64,000 bases of DNA from DASSUW01 sp963759375 (GTDB lineage Bacteria > Actinomycetota > Thermoleophilia > Solirubrobacterales > Solirubrobacteraceae), in the NCBI GenBank assembly GCA_963759375.1, contig CAVWYY010000005.1, positions 11,658 to 75,657 of the forward strand, given 5' to 3'. The notes below the pieces were generated by a model. The model did not search any database. It was not told where the DNA came from and was given only the letters and a program-made list of their open reading frames with translations. Both the position numbers and the translations under genes were made by a program. Below are positions 34,717-44,315 of this stretch, one piece after another. The stretch's first letter is position 1; every line of letters begins with the position of its first letter.

Positions 34717-37290
34717 ATGCCGCGGCCGACGGTCCACGACGTCACGTTCTCGATCGACGGCCGCGAGGTCATCGCGCCCGAGGGCGTGATGCTGGTCGAC
34801 GGCGCCAAGTACGGCGACGTCGAGATCCCGGTCTTCTGCTACGAGCCCAAGCTCGGCCAGCCGGTCGGCGCGTGCCGCATGTGCCTCGTGGAGATCGAGG
34901 GCATCCCGAAGCTGCAGACCGCGTGCTCGACGCCGGTCAAGGACGGCATGGTCGTGCACACGCAGACCGACCGCGTGCACGCCGCGCAGCGCGCCGTCGT
35001 CGAGTTCCTGCTCATCAACCACCCGCTCGACTGCCCGGTCTGCGACAAGGGCGGCGAGTGCCCGCTGCAGGACATCACCTACGGCTGGGGCCCGGGCACC
35101 TCGCGCTTCATCGAGCCCAAGCGCCACTTCAAGAAGCCGCTCGAGCTGTCGCCGCTGATCGCGATCGACCGCGAGCGCTGCATCCTCTGCTACCGCTGCG
35201 TGCGCTTCTCGCAGGAGATCAGCGAGGACTACCAGCTGATCCTGCTCGAGCGCGGCGCGCACTCGTACGTCGGCACGTTCGACGGCCATCCGTACGTGGC
35301 GCCGTTCTCCGGGAACATCGTCGAGCTGTGCCCCGTGGGCGCGCTCACCTCGCGCGCGTACCGGTTCCGTGCGCGGCCGTGGGACATCGAGGGCGCCGGC
35401 ACCGTGTGCACGGGCTGCTCGGCGCACTGCAACGTCGAGCTGACCGTCCGCGACGAGCGCGTGATGCGCGTGCTGGCGCGCGATCACGAGGGCGTCGACG
35501 ACGGCTGGCTGTGCGACCGCGGGCGCTTCGGCTACCAGGCCGTGCACTCCGACGAGCGGATCGTCGAGCCGCTGGTCCGCGAGGGCACCGAGCTGATGCC
35601 GGCCTCGTGGGAGAAGGCGCTGGCCGCGGCGAGCGGCGCGCTCAAGAAGGCGGGAGCGCGGACCGCCGCGCTGGCCGACGGCGAGACCACCAACGAGGAG
35701 GCGTTCCTTCTCCAGCGGCTGTTCCGCGAGGGGCTCGGCTCCGGCGACCTGGCGTCGCGCCCGGGCGGCGAGCTGCCGCTCGACGTGGCCCGTGGCCTGG
35801 CCGAGCCGGCGCTGCAGGCGTCGATCCCCGATCTCGAGTTCGCTCACGCCGTGCTCGTGCTCGACGTCGATCCGATCGACGCCGGGCCCGTGCTCGACCT
35901 GCGCATCCGCAAGGGCATCCGCCGCCGCCACGTGAACGTCGCGGTGGCGAGCGCGCGGCCGACCGCGCTCGACGCGCAGGCCGCGTCCGTGCTGCGGCAC
36001 GCGCCCGGCGCCGGTGCCGGTCTGCTGGTGGCGCTTGACGCCGCTCTGTCCGGCGACGACGGCAACCTCGGCGGCGCCGCGACCGCGGCCGGCTCGAACG
36101 CCCAGTCGGTGCGCGACCTGGCCGCCTGGCTGCGCGACGCCGGCGAGGACGTGGTGATCGTCCACGGCGACCTCGACGAGGCCGGCGCGCGCGCCCTGCT
36201 GAACCTGGCGGCCCGGCTGGGCCTGTCCCACGACGGCGCGGGCCTGCTCGAGGTCCCCAGCGTGGCCAACGCCCGCGGTCTCCGCGAGGCGGGCTTCGCG
36301 CCCGGCCACGGCCCCGGCTACGAGACCCTCGCCGAGCCCGGCCGCGACGCACACGCCATCGCCGAGGCGCTGGCCTCCGGCGAGCTGTCGACGATCTGGC
36401 TCAACTACGCCGACCCCGTCCGCTACCACCCGGACCGGCCGCTGTGGGAGAAGGCGCTCGGCACCGCCCAGACCGTCATCGCGGTCGAGACCGTGATGAC
36501 CGACAGCGTGCGCGAGTTCGCCGACGTCGTCTTCCCCGGCGAGGCGTATCCCGAGAAGGACGGCACGGTCACCAACGTCGACGGGCGCGTGCAGCGCCTG
36601 CGGCCGGCCATCGCCCGCGCCAAGGGCCGCGTCGGCGGCGTGCGCGCGGGCTGGCAGGTCATCGGCGACGTGGCCGCCGGCTGCGGAGCCGACCTGCGCG
36701 TCCTGAGCGGCGCGATGGCGTCCGCGCAGCTGTTCGAGGCGGTGCCGTTCTACCGCGGCATCACGCTCGACGAGCTCGGCGGGCGCGGCGTGCGCTGGCC
36801 GGAGCGCAGCCCGGCCGGGACCGTCTGGGAGCCCGCGCGGCTCGATGTGCCGCCCGCCGCCCCGGCGGCCCGGAACGGCGCGCTGCGGCTCGGCACGTAC
36901 CGCAGCCTGTGGGCCGACAAGACCGTCGACGTGTCGCCGGTCTTGCACTTCGCCCGCGCGCGCCAGATCGTGGAGCTCTCGCCCGAGGACGCGCGCGCGC
37001 TCGGCATCCGCGAGGGCGACCGCGTCGAGGTCGGCACCAACGGCACGCGCGTGAAGGGCGCCGTGAAGCTGCGCGCCGCCGTGCCGCCCGGATCGGTGTT
37101 CGTCGCCGCCGGCGTCAACGAGGAGCCCGCCAACCGGCTGACCGAGCCGCTCGTCGCCGTCCGGCGCGTGGCGGGTCCCGCCACGCCCGAGCCGTCCGCC
37201 GTGCCCGCCCAGGTCGCGCCGGCAGCCGAGGGCCTGGCGGAAATGGCTCCGTCGGCTCCGCTTCCGATCCCGCCGCGGGAGGTCACGTGA
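34717..37290 (+). CDS. nuoG: NADH-quinone oxidoreductase subunit G
   Basis: This is the large iron-sulfur subunit of the electron-input module. Its 857 residues start with a ferredoxin-type [2Fe-2S] domain (VFCYEPKLGQPVGACRMCLVEI, ACSTPV). A His/Cys cluster region (CPVCDKGGECPLQD) follows, then two [4Fe-4S] sites (CILCYRCVRFSQE, ELCPVGALTSRAY) and VCTGCSAHCNVEL, before a molybdopterin-oxidoreductase-like C-terminal domain lacking a cofactor role. It ends with an actinobacterial Ala/Pro-rich tail. It starts 3 bp after the presumed nuoF stop and overlaps nuoH by 4 bp. Confidence 0.93.
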   Translation: MPRPTVHDVTFSIDGREVIAPEGVMLVDGAKYGDVEIPVFCYEPKLGQPVGACRMCLVEIEGIPKLQTACSTPVKDGMVVHTQTDRVHAAQRAVVEFLLINHPLDCPVCDKGGECPLQDITYGWGPGTSRFIEPKRHFKKPLELSPLIAIDRERCILCYRCVRFSQEISEDYQLILLERGAHSYVGTFDGHPYVAPFSGNIVELCPVGALTSRAYRFRARPWDIEGAGTVCTGCSAHCNVELTVRDERVMRVLARDHEGVDDGWLCDRGRFGYQAVHSDERIVEPLVREGTELMPASWEKALAAASGALKKAGARTAALADGETTNEEAFLLQRLFREGLGSGDLASRPGGELPLDVARGLAEPALQASIPDLEFAHAVLVLDVDPIDAGPVLDLRIRKGIRRRHVNVAVASARPTALDAQAASVLRHAPGAGAGLLVALDAALSGDDGNLGGAATAAGSNAQSVRDLAAWLRDAGEDVVIVHGDLDEAGARALLNLAARLGLSHDGAGLLEVPSVANARGLREAGFAPGHGPGYETLAEPGRDAHAIAEALASGELSTIWLNYADPVRYHPDRPLWEKALGTAQTVIAVETVMTDSVREFADVVFPGEAYPEKDGTVTNVDGRVQRLRPAIARAKGRVGGVRAGWQVIGDVAAGCGADLRVLSGAMASAQLFEAVPFYRGITLDELGGRGVRWPERSPAGTVWEPARLDVPPAAPAARNGALRLGTYRSLWADKTVDVSPVLHFARARQIVELSPEDARALGIREGDRVEVGTNGTRVKGAVKLRAAVPPGSVFVAAGVNEEPANRLTEPLVAVRRVAGPATPEPSAVPAQVAPAAEGLAEMAPSAPLPIPPREVT

Positions 37291-38306
37291 CTTCTTTCGC
37301 GGAGGTCGGCTTCTACGAGTCCTGGTGGATCCAGCTCCTCAAGGGGCTGATCATCTTCGCGGTCGTCTTCCAGCTCGTGCCGATCGTGCTGCTGGCCGAA
37401 CGCAAGGTGCTGGGCCGCTTCCAGCACCGCTACGGCCCGAACCGCGTCGGCCCGTTCGGGATCCTGCAGCCGATGGCCGACATCGGCAAGCTGATCTTCA
37501 AGCAGCAGTTCCGGCCGCGCACGGCGGTCGGCTGGCTGTTCGCGCTCGCGCCGGCGATCTCGATGATGACCGCGGTCGCGACGATCGCGATCATCCCCTT
37601 CTCGAACGTCGTCGACATCTTCGGCACCCCGGTCGGGCTCTACGGGATCGACCCGTCGATCGGCATCCTCTATGCGTTCGCGTTCGGCGCGATCGCGTTC
37701 TACGGGCTGATGCTCGGCGGCTGGGCGTCCGGTTCGAAGTACTCGTTCCTGGGCTCCATGCGCGGCGCCGCGCAGCTCATCTCCTACGAGGTCGCCCAGG
37801 GCCTGTCGCTCGTCGGCGTGATCATGATGGCCGGCTCGCTGTCGCTGACCGACATCGTCGACGCGCAGTCCCACCTGCCGTACATCATCCCGCAGTTCGT
37901 CGGGTTCATCGTGTTCCTCGTGGCGAGCTTCGCCGAGACCAACCGCCCGCCGTTCGACCTCACCGAGGCCGACGCCGAGCTGGTCGGCGGCTACAACACC
38001 GAGTACGCCGGCGGCCGTTTCGCGTCCTACTACGCGGCCGAGTATCTGAACGTCATCGTGGTCTCAGCGATCATGGCGACGCTGTTCCTCGGCGGCTGGC
38101 AGCTCCCGTGGGTCGACCCGCCGACGTGGGTGGACCCGTTCGTGGTGCTGGCCAAGACGCTGCTTCTCGTGTTCTTCTTCTTCTGGGTGCGGGCCACGCT
38201 GCCGCGGCTGCGCTACGACCAGCTCATGTCCCTGGGCTGGAAGGTGTTCCTGCCGCTCGCGACCCTGAATGCGCTCGTGACCGCGATCCTGGTGGTGGAG
38301 ACCTGA
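37287..38306 (+). CDS. nuoH: NADH-quinone oxidoreductase subunit H
   Basis: This membrane subunit forms the quinone entry tunnel. The 339-residue protein has eight hydrophobic segments and the conserved loops LAERKVLGRFQHRYGPNRVGPFGILQPMADIGKLIFKQ, GSMRGAAQLISYEVAQGLSLV and FAETNRPPFDLTEADAELVGGYNTEY, with the acidic residues linked to proton coupling. GTG 37287 overlaps nuoG. The downstream TGATG couples it to nuoI. Confidence 0.94.
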   Translation: MTSFAEVGFYESWWIQLLKGLIIFAVVFQLVPIVLLAERKVLGRFQHRYGPNRVGPFGILQPMADIGKLIFKQQFRPRTAVGWLFALAPAISMMTAVATIAIIPFSNVVDIFGTPVGLYGIDPSIGILYAFAFGAIAFYGLMLGGWASGSKYSFLGSMRGAAQLISYEVAQGLSLVGVIMMAGSLSLTDIVDAQSHLPYIIPQFVGFIVFLVASFAETNRPPFDLTEADAELVGGYNTEYAGGRFASYYAAEYLNVIVVSAIMATLFLGGWQLPWVDPPTWVDPFVVLAKTLLLVFFFFWVRATLPRLRYDQLMSLGWKVFLPLATLNALVTAILVVET

Positions 38307-38839
38307 TGCCCTGGACGGCCGGCGACGACGTCGTGGAGGTCCTGCGGGCGCCCAAGCCCGGGCCCGTCCGCGGCACCTACCGCGCCTTCGGCGAGACCCT
38401 GCGCGGGCTCAAGACCACCTTCGCTCGCGTGATCGAGGGCCCGAAGACGTACCAGTACCCCGAGGAAAAGGTCCCGGTCTATCCGCGGTTCCGCGGCCGC
38501 CACAAGCTGCACCGGTTCGAGGACACAGGGCTGGAGAAGTGCGTCGGCTGCTCGCTGTGCGCGGCCGCCTGCCCGGCCGACTGCATCCGCGTCGTCGCCG
38601 CCGAGAACACGCCGGAGAACCGCGTGAGCGCCGGCGAGCGCTACGCCGCGGTCTACGAGATCAACCTGTCGCGCTGCATCTTCTGCGGCTACTGCGAGAT
38701 CGCGTGCCCGTTCGATGCGATCACGATGGGCCATGACTACGAGATGTCGGACTACAACCGCGGCGACCTCATCTTCACCAAGGAGATGCTGCTCGCCGAG
38801 CCGCTCGAGCGCACGCCGCTGCGCAACACCGGCGAGTAG
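38306..38839 (+). CDS. nuoI: NADH-quinone oxidoreductase subunit I
   Basis: NuoI carries clusters N6a and N6b on a ferredoxin fold. The 177-residue protein has two 4Fe-4S motifs, KCVGCSLCAAACPADCI and RCIFCGYCEIACPFDAI, preceded by the amphipathic N-terminus LRGLKTTFARV and followed by MSDYNRGDLIFTKEMLL. It is the last nuo gene here. Its stop directly abuts the stop of a convergent phosphoesterase gene, so nuoJKLMN do not follow. Confidence 0.94.
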   Translation: MPWTAGDDVVEVLRAPKPGPVRGTYRAFGETLRGLKTTFARVIEGPKTYQYPEEKVPVYPRFRGRHKLHRFEDTGLEKCVGCSLCAAACPADCIRVVAAENTPENRVSAGERYAAVYEINLSRCIFCGYCEIACPFDAITMGHDYEMSDYNRGDLIFTKEMLLAEPLERTPLRNTGE

Positions 38840-39586
38840 TCACTCCGCGCCGGTCTCGAAGAACTGCGTGACCTCGTCCGGGTCGACCGGGTCGATCAGG
38901 CTCTCCCGCAGCAGGAGCCGGTCGACGTCCGGCATGCCCGAGTCGCGCATGGTCGCCACCGCCGCCGAGACGTCGTAGCCGGTGCGGCGCAACTCGACCC
39001 GCGGGCCGAGCAGCAGCCAGAACGCCGCGGCCGCGCCCTCGTAGGGCATCCCGACGCTGCCGGCGTTGACCACCAGGTGCTCACCACAGCGGATGTCGAA
39101 CTGCTGGTGGGTATGGCCGCACACGACGATCTGCTCCTCGATGCCCTCGAGCATCGGCGCGAGCCGCTCCTGCGGGGTCGCCCGCGTGATCATCTCCATG
39201 TCGCTGCGCGGCGAGCCGTGGCAGAACAGCGTCGGCCCGAGCCCGTCCACGTCCACCGACACCGTCGGTTCGAACGCCGCCAGGAAGTCGCGGTCGGCCC
39301 GGTCGATCCGGCTCACCGCCCACAACATCGTCTGCATCATCTCGTCGTCGCTGTCGTCCGGCCTGCGGGCCGCGTCGAAGTCCTCGACCATCTGGCGGTC
39401 GGCGTTGCCCATCACGCAGCGGCCGCCGACCGCGCGCATGCGCTCGATCGTCTCGGCGGGCAGCGGCCCGGCGGCCACGTCGCCGCCCCAGACCACGAGG
39501 TCGACGCCGGCGCGCTCCACCTCGGCGAGCACGGCGTCGAGGGCCGGGACGTTGCCGTGGATGTCGTAGAGCGCGGCGATCCGCAT
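38840..39586 (-). CDS. Calcineurin-like metallophosphoesterase (YfcE/MJ0936-like)
   Basis: The 248-residue protein begins MRIAALYDIHGN and shows the binuclear metal motifs in order: DIHGN, VWGGDVAAGP, VMGNADR, FCHGSPRSD and VCGHTHQQFD. Final NAGSVGMPYEG is typical of YfcE-type phosphodiesterases. It should hydrolyse a phosphodiester or small nucleotide; the substrate is unknown. It is convergent with nuoI with no spacer and 1 bp from the next gene on its own strand, so it is probably the tail of the queA operon. Confidence 0.85.
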   Translation of the reverse strand: MRIAALYDIHGNVPALDAVLAEVERAGVDLVVWGGDVAAGPLPAETIERMRAVGGRCVMGNADRQMVEDFDAARRPDDSDDEMMQTMLWAVSRIDRADRDFLAAFEPTVSVDVDGLGPTLFCHGSPRSDMEMITRATPQERLAPMLEGIEEQIVVCGHTHQQFDIRCGEHLVVNAGSVGMPYEGAAAAFWLLLGPRVELRRTGYDVSAAVATMRDSGMPDVDRLLLRESLIDPVDPDEVTQFFETGAE

Positions 39587-39587
39587 G

Positions 39588-42500
39588 TCAGTCCTTGGCG
39601 GCGAGGCGGCCGGCGAGCTGGGAACGGGAGCGCACGCCGAGCTTCGCGTACGCGCGCGAGAGATGGACCTCGACGGTGTGCACAGTGACGAACAGGGTCT
39701 GCGCGATCTGCTTGTTGGCCAGGCCCTCGGCGGCGAGGGCGACGACGCGCTCCTCGGTCGGCGTCAGCTCCCCGGTCGGCCGCGGGCGGCGAGCTCCGAC
39801 GCGCGACAGCTCGGCCCGTGCGCGTTCCGCCCAGCCGGAGGACCCGATCGCGTCGAACGCATCGGCCGCCGCCTCCAGCGAAGCGCGGGCGGCACCCCAC
39901 TGCTTGAAGCGGCGCTGCGTGCGGCCGACCGCAAGACGCGACCGCGCGGCGTCGAAGTGCAGCCCGAGCCGCTCGTACTCGGCGGCTGCGGCCTCCAGCT
40001 CGGCGCCCGCGTCCTCGTCGTAGCTCCCCGCCGCCAGCGCGATCACCGCCGCGCAGCGGCGCGCCGTCACACGCGCCCACGGATGGTCCTGCGTGTCGGC
40101 CATCCGGTCGGCGATCGCGCGCGCCTCGTCCAGCTCGCCGAGATCGGCGAGCGCCTCGACGAGCTCGGGAGCGACCGGGAACACGCCGGGCTCGGTGACC
40201 CCCTCGCGCAGCACGTGCTCCCACGCCGGCCGCAGGCTGTCGGCGGCGCGCACCGCGTCGGACGCGAGCAACGCCGCGATCCCGCGCGCCCGCGCGCACT
40301 CGAGCTGGTCCCACATCACGCCCGCCTCGCGGGCGCCGGCCACGGCCTTCGCCGCCCACTCCTCGGTGACCTCGGGGAGCCCGCGGCCCGCGGCCAGCAG
40401 CGCGCGGCAGCGCTCGTACATCGGCGGCACCAGCAGGTCGACGTCCGACGACTCGGCCCACTCGTCGAGCAGCCGCTCGGCCTCGTCCCAGGCCCCCGCA
40501 CGCAGCTCGCACTCGCACAGGTGCAGGCGCTGCAGCGCGTAGGACACCGGCTCGCCGCGCTCGTCGGCCAGGCCCAGCAGCCGGCGGAGCTCGGCGCGTG
40601 CGGCCTCCATCTCGCCGCGCCACACGAGCTGCTGGGCGGCCACGCGCTCGGGCGACTCCGCCATGTACACCGCGGACTCCGACAGCCCCCGGTGCTCCTC
40701 GCACAGCGCGGCGAGCGAGCGGCCGGTGAGCCCGTACACCCAGCCGAGCGCGACGAGCGCGAAGCGCTGCTCGTGGGGACCCGCGCCGCGTGCCATCGCC
40801 TGCGCCTCGAGCGCCTTCGCCTCGGCCTCTGCCAGCCGGTCGACCGTGCACGCGCACATGTCGATCGCCCGCTTGGTGAGGATGTCCGAGCGCAGCGCCG
40901 GGTCGTCCTCGCCCTCGTCCCAGGCGAGCTGCAGGTAGTGCTCGAAGTCCTCGGTGGTGCGGACGTCGGCGCCCTCGGACAGCAGCATGTACGCGCGGGC
41001 CCGCGCCGGGCCGGCGGGCAGCCAGTCCAGCGCCGGGCCGACGACCTCGGGGATCCGTTGCAGCTCGCCCGCCACCTCCAGCGACGCGCCGAGCGCGAGC
41101 AGCCGGTCGGCGCGCAGCGACGACCCTTCCGGCGTCAGCCGCAGGGCGTGCTCGGCCAGCCGCAGCGCCTGCTCGCGGCCGCCGTGCGCCGACGCCGCGG
41201 CAGCCGCCGCGGCGATCGTGCCGGCCAGCTCGTCGTCCGGGCCGTCGGTGGCCAGCGCGAGGTGCAGCGCGCGCAGCTCTCCGTCCTCGAGAGCGTCGGC
41301 CAGCGCGTGATGCAGCTCGCGCCGCTCGCCGGCCCGCGAGCGCTTGCGGGCGGCGGCGGCGAGCAGCGGGTGCGCGGGGCGCACGCGGCTGCCGTCGACG
41401 ACCAGCACGCCGGCGTCGATCGCCTCGTCGAGCGCCGCGGGCCCGCCGATCGTGGTCACCTCGCCGGTGCGCAGGCCGCCGCCGAGCGCGACCGCGAGCA
41501 GCAGCCTCGCGACCTCCGGCGGCAACTTGCCGACGCGCGTGCCGAGCATGTCCTCGAGCGCGTCCGGCACCGGGATGTCCTCGCCCGCGGCCGGCGGCCC
41601 GCTCTCCTTCAGCGTGCGCCCGAGCTCGATCGCGAACAGCGGGTTGCCGACCGCCGACTCCACCACGCGGCGCAGCACCTGGCGGGTGAGGCTGAGCTCG
41701 AGCCGCTCGGCGAGGATCCGGCGCGTGGCGCCGAGGCTGAGCGGCCCGATCGTCAGCCGCTCGAGCGTGCGGTGCTCGAACGCCTGCTCGAGCGGCGACG
41801 GGCGGTCGGGTCGCCTGGCGATCAGGAAGCCGATCGGCTCCTGCTCGAGCCGGCGGGCGGCGAACGCCAGCACGTCGGACGACGCGGCGTCGAGCCATTG
41901 GACGTCGTCGATCGCGATCAGCAGCGGCCCGTCCTCGGCCAGCCCGCGGAGCGTGTTGAGCACCCCGAGCGCGATCGCCCGCGGCTCCGGCGGCGAGCCG
42001 GTCGGGTCGGCGCGCAGCAGCGCCACCTCGAGCGCGCTGCGCTGGGGCGGGGGCACGCCGTCGAGGCCGGCGAGGTCCACGGCATCGCAGAGGTCGATCA
42101 GCGCGGTGAACGACAGCTCGGCCTCGGCGCCGGACGGCCGCGCCGACAGCACGCGCAGCCCGCGCTCGCCTGCGGCCTCGAGCGCCGCCGACCACAGCGT
42201 CGTCTTGCCGATGCCGGGCCGGCCGGACAGGACCAGCGCGCGCGGCCCGGATCCGCCGAGGAACTCGGTGATCGCGAGGAGCTCGAAGTCGCGGCCGACG
42301 ATGCCTTGCACCCGGCCACGGTCCCACGCGGCCAGAGGAGCCGTCAACTCGCGCGGTATTAGGACGACCTTGCCGGTCGTCGCGCGGCGCTCGAGCGCCG
42401 CGTGGGCCGCGGCGGCGTCCGCCAGCGGGAAGCGGTGGACCGCCGGGACGAGGCTACCGTCGGCGGCCGCGGCCAGCGAGCGCAGCTCGAGATCGCGCAT

Positions 42501-43313
42501 CCCGCCGGGGCGCTGGAGGATGCGCGGCCCGATCGCGGCCGATGCGGTGAGGCCGCGGCTGAACAGGTCGCCGGCGCTGAGCTCGGTGATCGATCCCGAC
42601 GAGTAGCCGAACAGGATCAGCCGTCCGCCGACGGCGATCGCCTCCAGCACCTGGCGGCCGATCTCGCCGCCGACGCCGTCGAGCGCGACGGTCACCGCGG
42701 GAACATGGTCGGTCCAGCCGGGCTCGGTGTAGTCGACCGCCACGTCGGCCCCGAGCGCCTTCACGCGCTCGACCTTCTCCGGCCCGCCGGCGGCGCCGAC
42801 GACAGTGGCGCCCGCGGCCCGCCCGGCCTGCACGAGCAGGCTGCCGATCCCGCCGGCCGCCGCCGTGACCAGCACGGTGTCCTCCGGCGTGAGCTCGGCC
42901 AGCTCGAGGATCGCCATCGTCGTCCGGCCGGTGCCGATCATCGCCACCGCGACGTCGTCGGCCACGCCGTCGGGCAGCGCGTGCAGGTGATCGGTCTCGC
43001 GCACGGCGCGCTCGGCGTAGCCGCGGCTCGCGGCGCCGAGGTGCGCGACGACCCGGCGGCCGAGCCAGCGCTCGTCGGCGCCCGGCCCGACGGCGTCGAC
43101 CACCCCGGCCACCTCGCGGCCGGGGATCGCCGGCAGCTCGGGCAGGGGGAACAGCCCGGCGGACGCGCCGCTGCGCACCGTGGTGTCGATCAGGTGCACG
43201 CCCGCGGCGGCGACCGCGATCCGGACCTGGCCCGCGCCGGGCTCGGGGTCCGCAACCTCCTCGTAGCGCAGGTTCTCCGGCGGCCCGAACTCGTGCAGGA
43301 CGACCGCGCGCAT
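39588..43313 (-). CDS. Fusion ORF: quinone oxidoreductase (MDR) plus LAL-type LuxR regulator
   Basis: One open frame of 1241 codons encodes two proteins normally separate. Residues 1-322 are a medium-chain zinc-independent quinone oxidoreductase (MRAVVLHEFG, GREVAGVVDAVGPGADE, AAAGGIGSLLVQAGRAAGATVVG, TGKVVLIP). From about residue 335 follows a large ATP-binding LuxR regulator: GRDFELLAITEFL, Walker A SGRPGIGKTTLW, Walker B LLIAIDDVQWLD, a long TPR-like helical middle, and a C-terminal HTH (LTPTEERVVALAAEGLANKQIAQTLFVTVHTVEVHLS). If separate, the regulator would start at GTG 42311. A one-base indel near LIPRE would restore a TGA, so the fusion may be artificial. The ATG overlaps the queA stop as TGATG. 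Confidence 0.75.
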   Translation of the reverse strand: MRAVVLHEFGPPENLRYEEVADPEPGAGQVRIAVAAAGVHLIDTTVRSGASAGLFPLPELPAIPGREVAGVVDAVGPGADERWLGRRVVAHLGAASRGYAERAVRETDHLHALPDGVADDVAVAMIGTGRTTMAILELAELTPEDTVLVTAAAGGIGSLLVQAGRAAGATVVGAAGGPEKVERVKALGADVAVDYTEPGWTDHVPAVTVALDGVGGEIGRQVLEAIAVGGRLILFGYSSGSITELSAGDLFSRGLTASAAIGPRILQRPGGMRDLELRSLAAAADGSLVPAVHRFPLADAAAAHAALERRATTGKVVLIPRELTAPLAAWDRGRVQGIVGRDFELLAITEFLGGSGPRALVLSGRPGIGKTTLWSAALEAAGERGLRVLSARPSGAEAELSFTALIDLCDAVDLAGLDGVPPPQRSALEVALLRADPTGSPPEPRAIALGVLNTLRGLAEDGPLLIAIDDVQWLDAASSDVLAFAARRLEQEPIGFLIARRPDRPSPLEQAFEHRTLERLTIGPLSLGATRRILAERLELSLTRQVLRRVVESAVGNPLFAIELGRTLKESGPPAAGEDIPVPDALEDMLGTRVGKLPPEVARLLLAVALGGGLRTGEVTTIGGPAALDEAIDAGVLVVDGSRVRPAHPLLAAAARKRSRAGERRELHHALADALEDGELRALHLALATDGPDDELAGTIAAAAAAASAHGGREQALRLAEHALRLTPEGSSLRADRLLALGASLEVAGELQRIPEVVGPALDWLPAGPARARAYMLLSEGADVRTTEDFEHYLQLAWDEGEDDPALRSDILTKRAIDMCACTVDRLAEAEAKALEAQAMARGAGPHEQRFALVALGWVYGLTGRSLAALCEEHRGLSESAVYMAESPERVAAQQLVWRGEMEAARAELRRLLGLADERGEPVSYALQRLHLCECELRAGAWDEAERLLDEWAESSDVDLLVPPMYERCRALLAAGRGLPEVTEEWAAKAVAGAREAGVMWDQLECARARGIAALLASDAVRAADSLRPAWEHVLREGVTEPGVFPVAPELVEALADLGELDEARAIADRMADTQDHPWARVTARRCAAVIALAAGSYDEDAGAELEAAAAEYERLGLHFDAARSRLAVGRTQRRFKQWGAARASLEAAADAFDAIGSSGWAERARAELSRVGARRPRPTGELTPTEERVVALAAEGLANKQIAQTLFVTVHTVEVHLSRAYAKLGVRSRSQLAGRLAAKD

Positions 43314-44315
43314 CACGGCAGCAGCAGATGCGAGTCGCCGAACTCGTGCCACCGGTAGCCCTGCGCCAGCGCCTCCTCGTACGAGCGCTCGACCAGCTCG
43401 CGACCGGCGATCGCCTCGAGCATCAGCAGGTGGCTGGCGTCCGGGTCGTGCCAGCCGGTGACGATGCCGTCGACCACCTGCACGCCGGTCTCGGGCGTGA
43501 CCACGTGGCGCGTCCAACCCTCGAACGGGATCACCGCGTCGCCCTCGACCGCCGACTCGAGCGCCCGCACGACCGTCGTCCCGACGGCGATCACGCGCTC
43601 GGCGGCGTTGACGGCGTCGGCGGTGGCGGCGGGCACCTTGAAGCGCTCGGGGTAGGGCGACTCGCCGCGCTCGAGCGAGGAGACGCCGCAGTGGAGCACG
43701 ATCGTCTCGACGCCCACGCCGCGGCCGGCCAGCGCGTCAAGGACGCGGCGGCTGAACGGCCGGCCGGCGCTCGGCATCTCGGCGCTGCCGGGCTCGAGCG
43801 CGAACACGGTCTGATACTCGGACAGCGGGTACGGAGCGGCGGTGTGGCGGTAGCGGATCGGCTCGCCGTGATGGTCGAGGTAGGCGAGCAGCGGCTCGGG
43901 GAGCGTGAGCCGGGCGGCCCACAGCCGCTGCCCGCCGAGGTACGGCGCGAGCAGCTCCGCTTCGCCCCCGCCGGGGAGTCCCAGTCGCTCTCCGGCGCGG
44001 ACCACCGCCGAACGGAACGGAGCGCTCGCGCAGCTCCACGACCCAGCGCTCGTGCCCGTCCTCGGGGAACGTGCCGGGCAGCGGCGTCGACAGATGCAGC
44101 CGGAGATCGCCACCGGCCGGGAGCGCCGCAGGGAGCGTGGCTGAGGTGTTGACGACCAGCAGGTCGCCGGGTTCGAGGAGATCGGGGAGGTCGGTGAACC
44201 GGTGGTGGGTCAGTTCGCCGGCGGTCGCCGCCAGCAGGCGGACCTCGTCGCGCACGGGCGGCGGCTCGGTGGCCTCCAGCCGCTCGGGGAGCTCGAACGC
44301 GAGCGCGGCGTTCAT
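43313..44315 (-). CDS. queA: S-adenosylmethionine:tRNA ribosyltransferase-isomerase, one frameshift
   Basis: QueA transfers the ribosyl part of SAM to preQ1 in tRNA to make epoxyqueuosine. ATG 44315 opens ERLEATEPPPVRDEVRLL and FTDLPDLLEPGDLLVVNTSATLPA. After VVELRE, near 44010-44030, the frame changes and continues AGERLGLPGGGEAELLAPYLG, IRYRHTAAPYPLSEYQTVFA, AGRPFSRRVLDAL, VGTTVVRALESA and SHLLMLEAIAG to the stop at 43313. The joined product is about 334 residues, the short actinobacterial form. One inserted base explains the break. It overlaps both neighbours by 1-4 bp. Confidence 0.8.

Noticed and set aside
39585..42362. A 925-codon plus-strand open frame opposite the LAL regulator
   Set aside because: Composition is low-complexity Arg/Ala/Leu/Val, the opposite strand encodes a clear ATPase/HTH regulator, and no start region or domain supports it.
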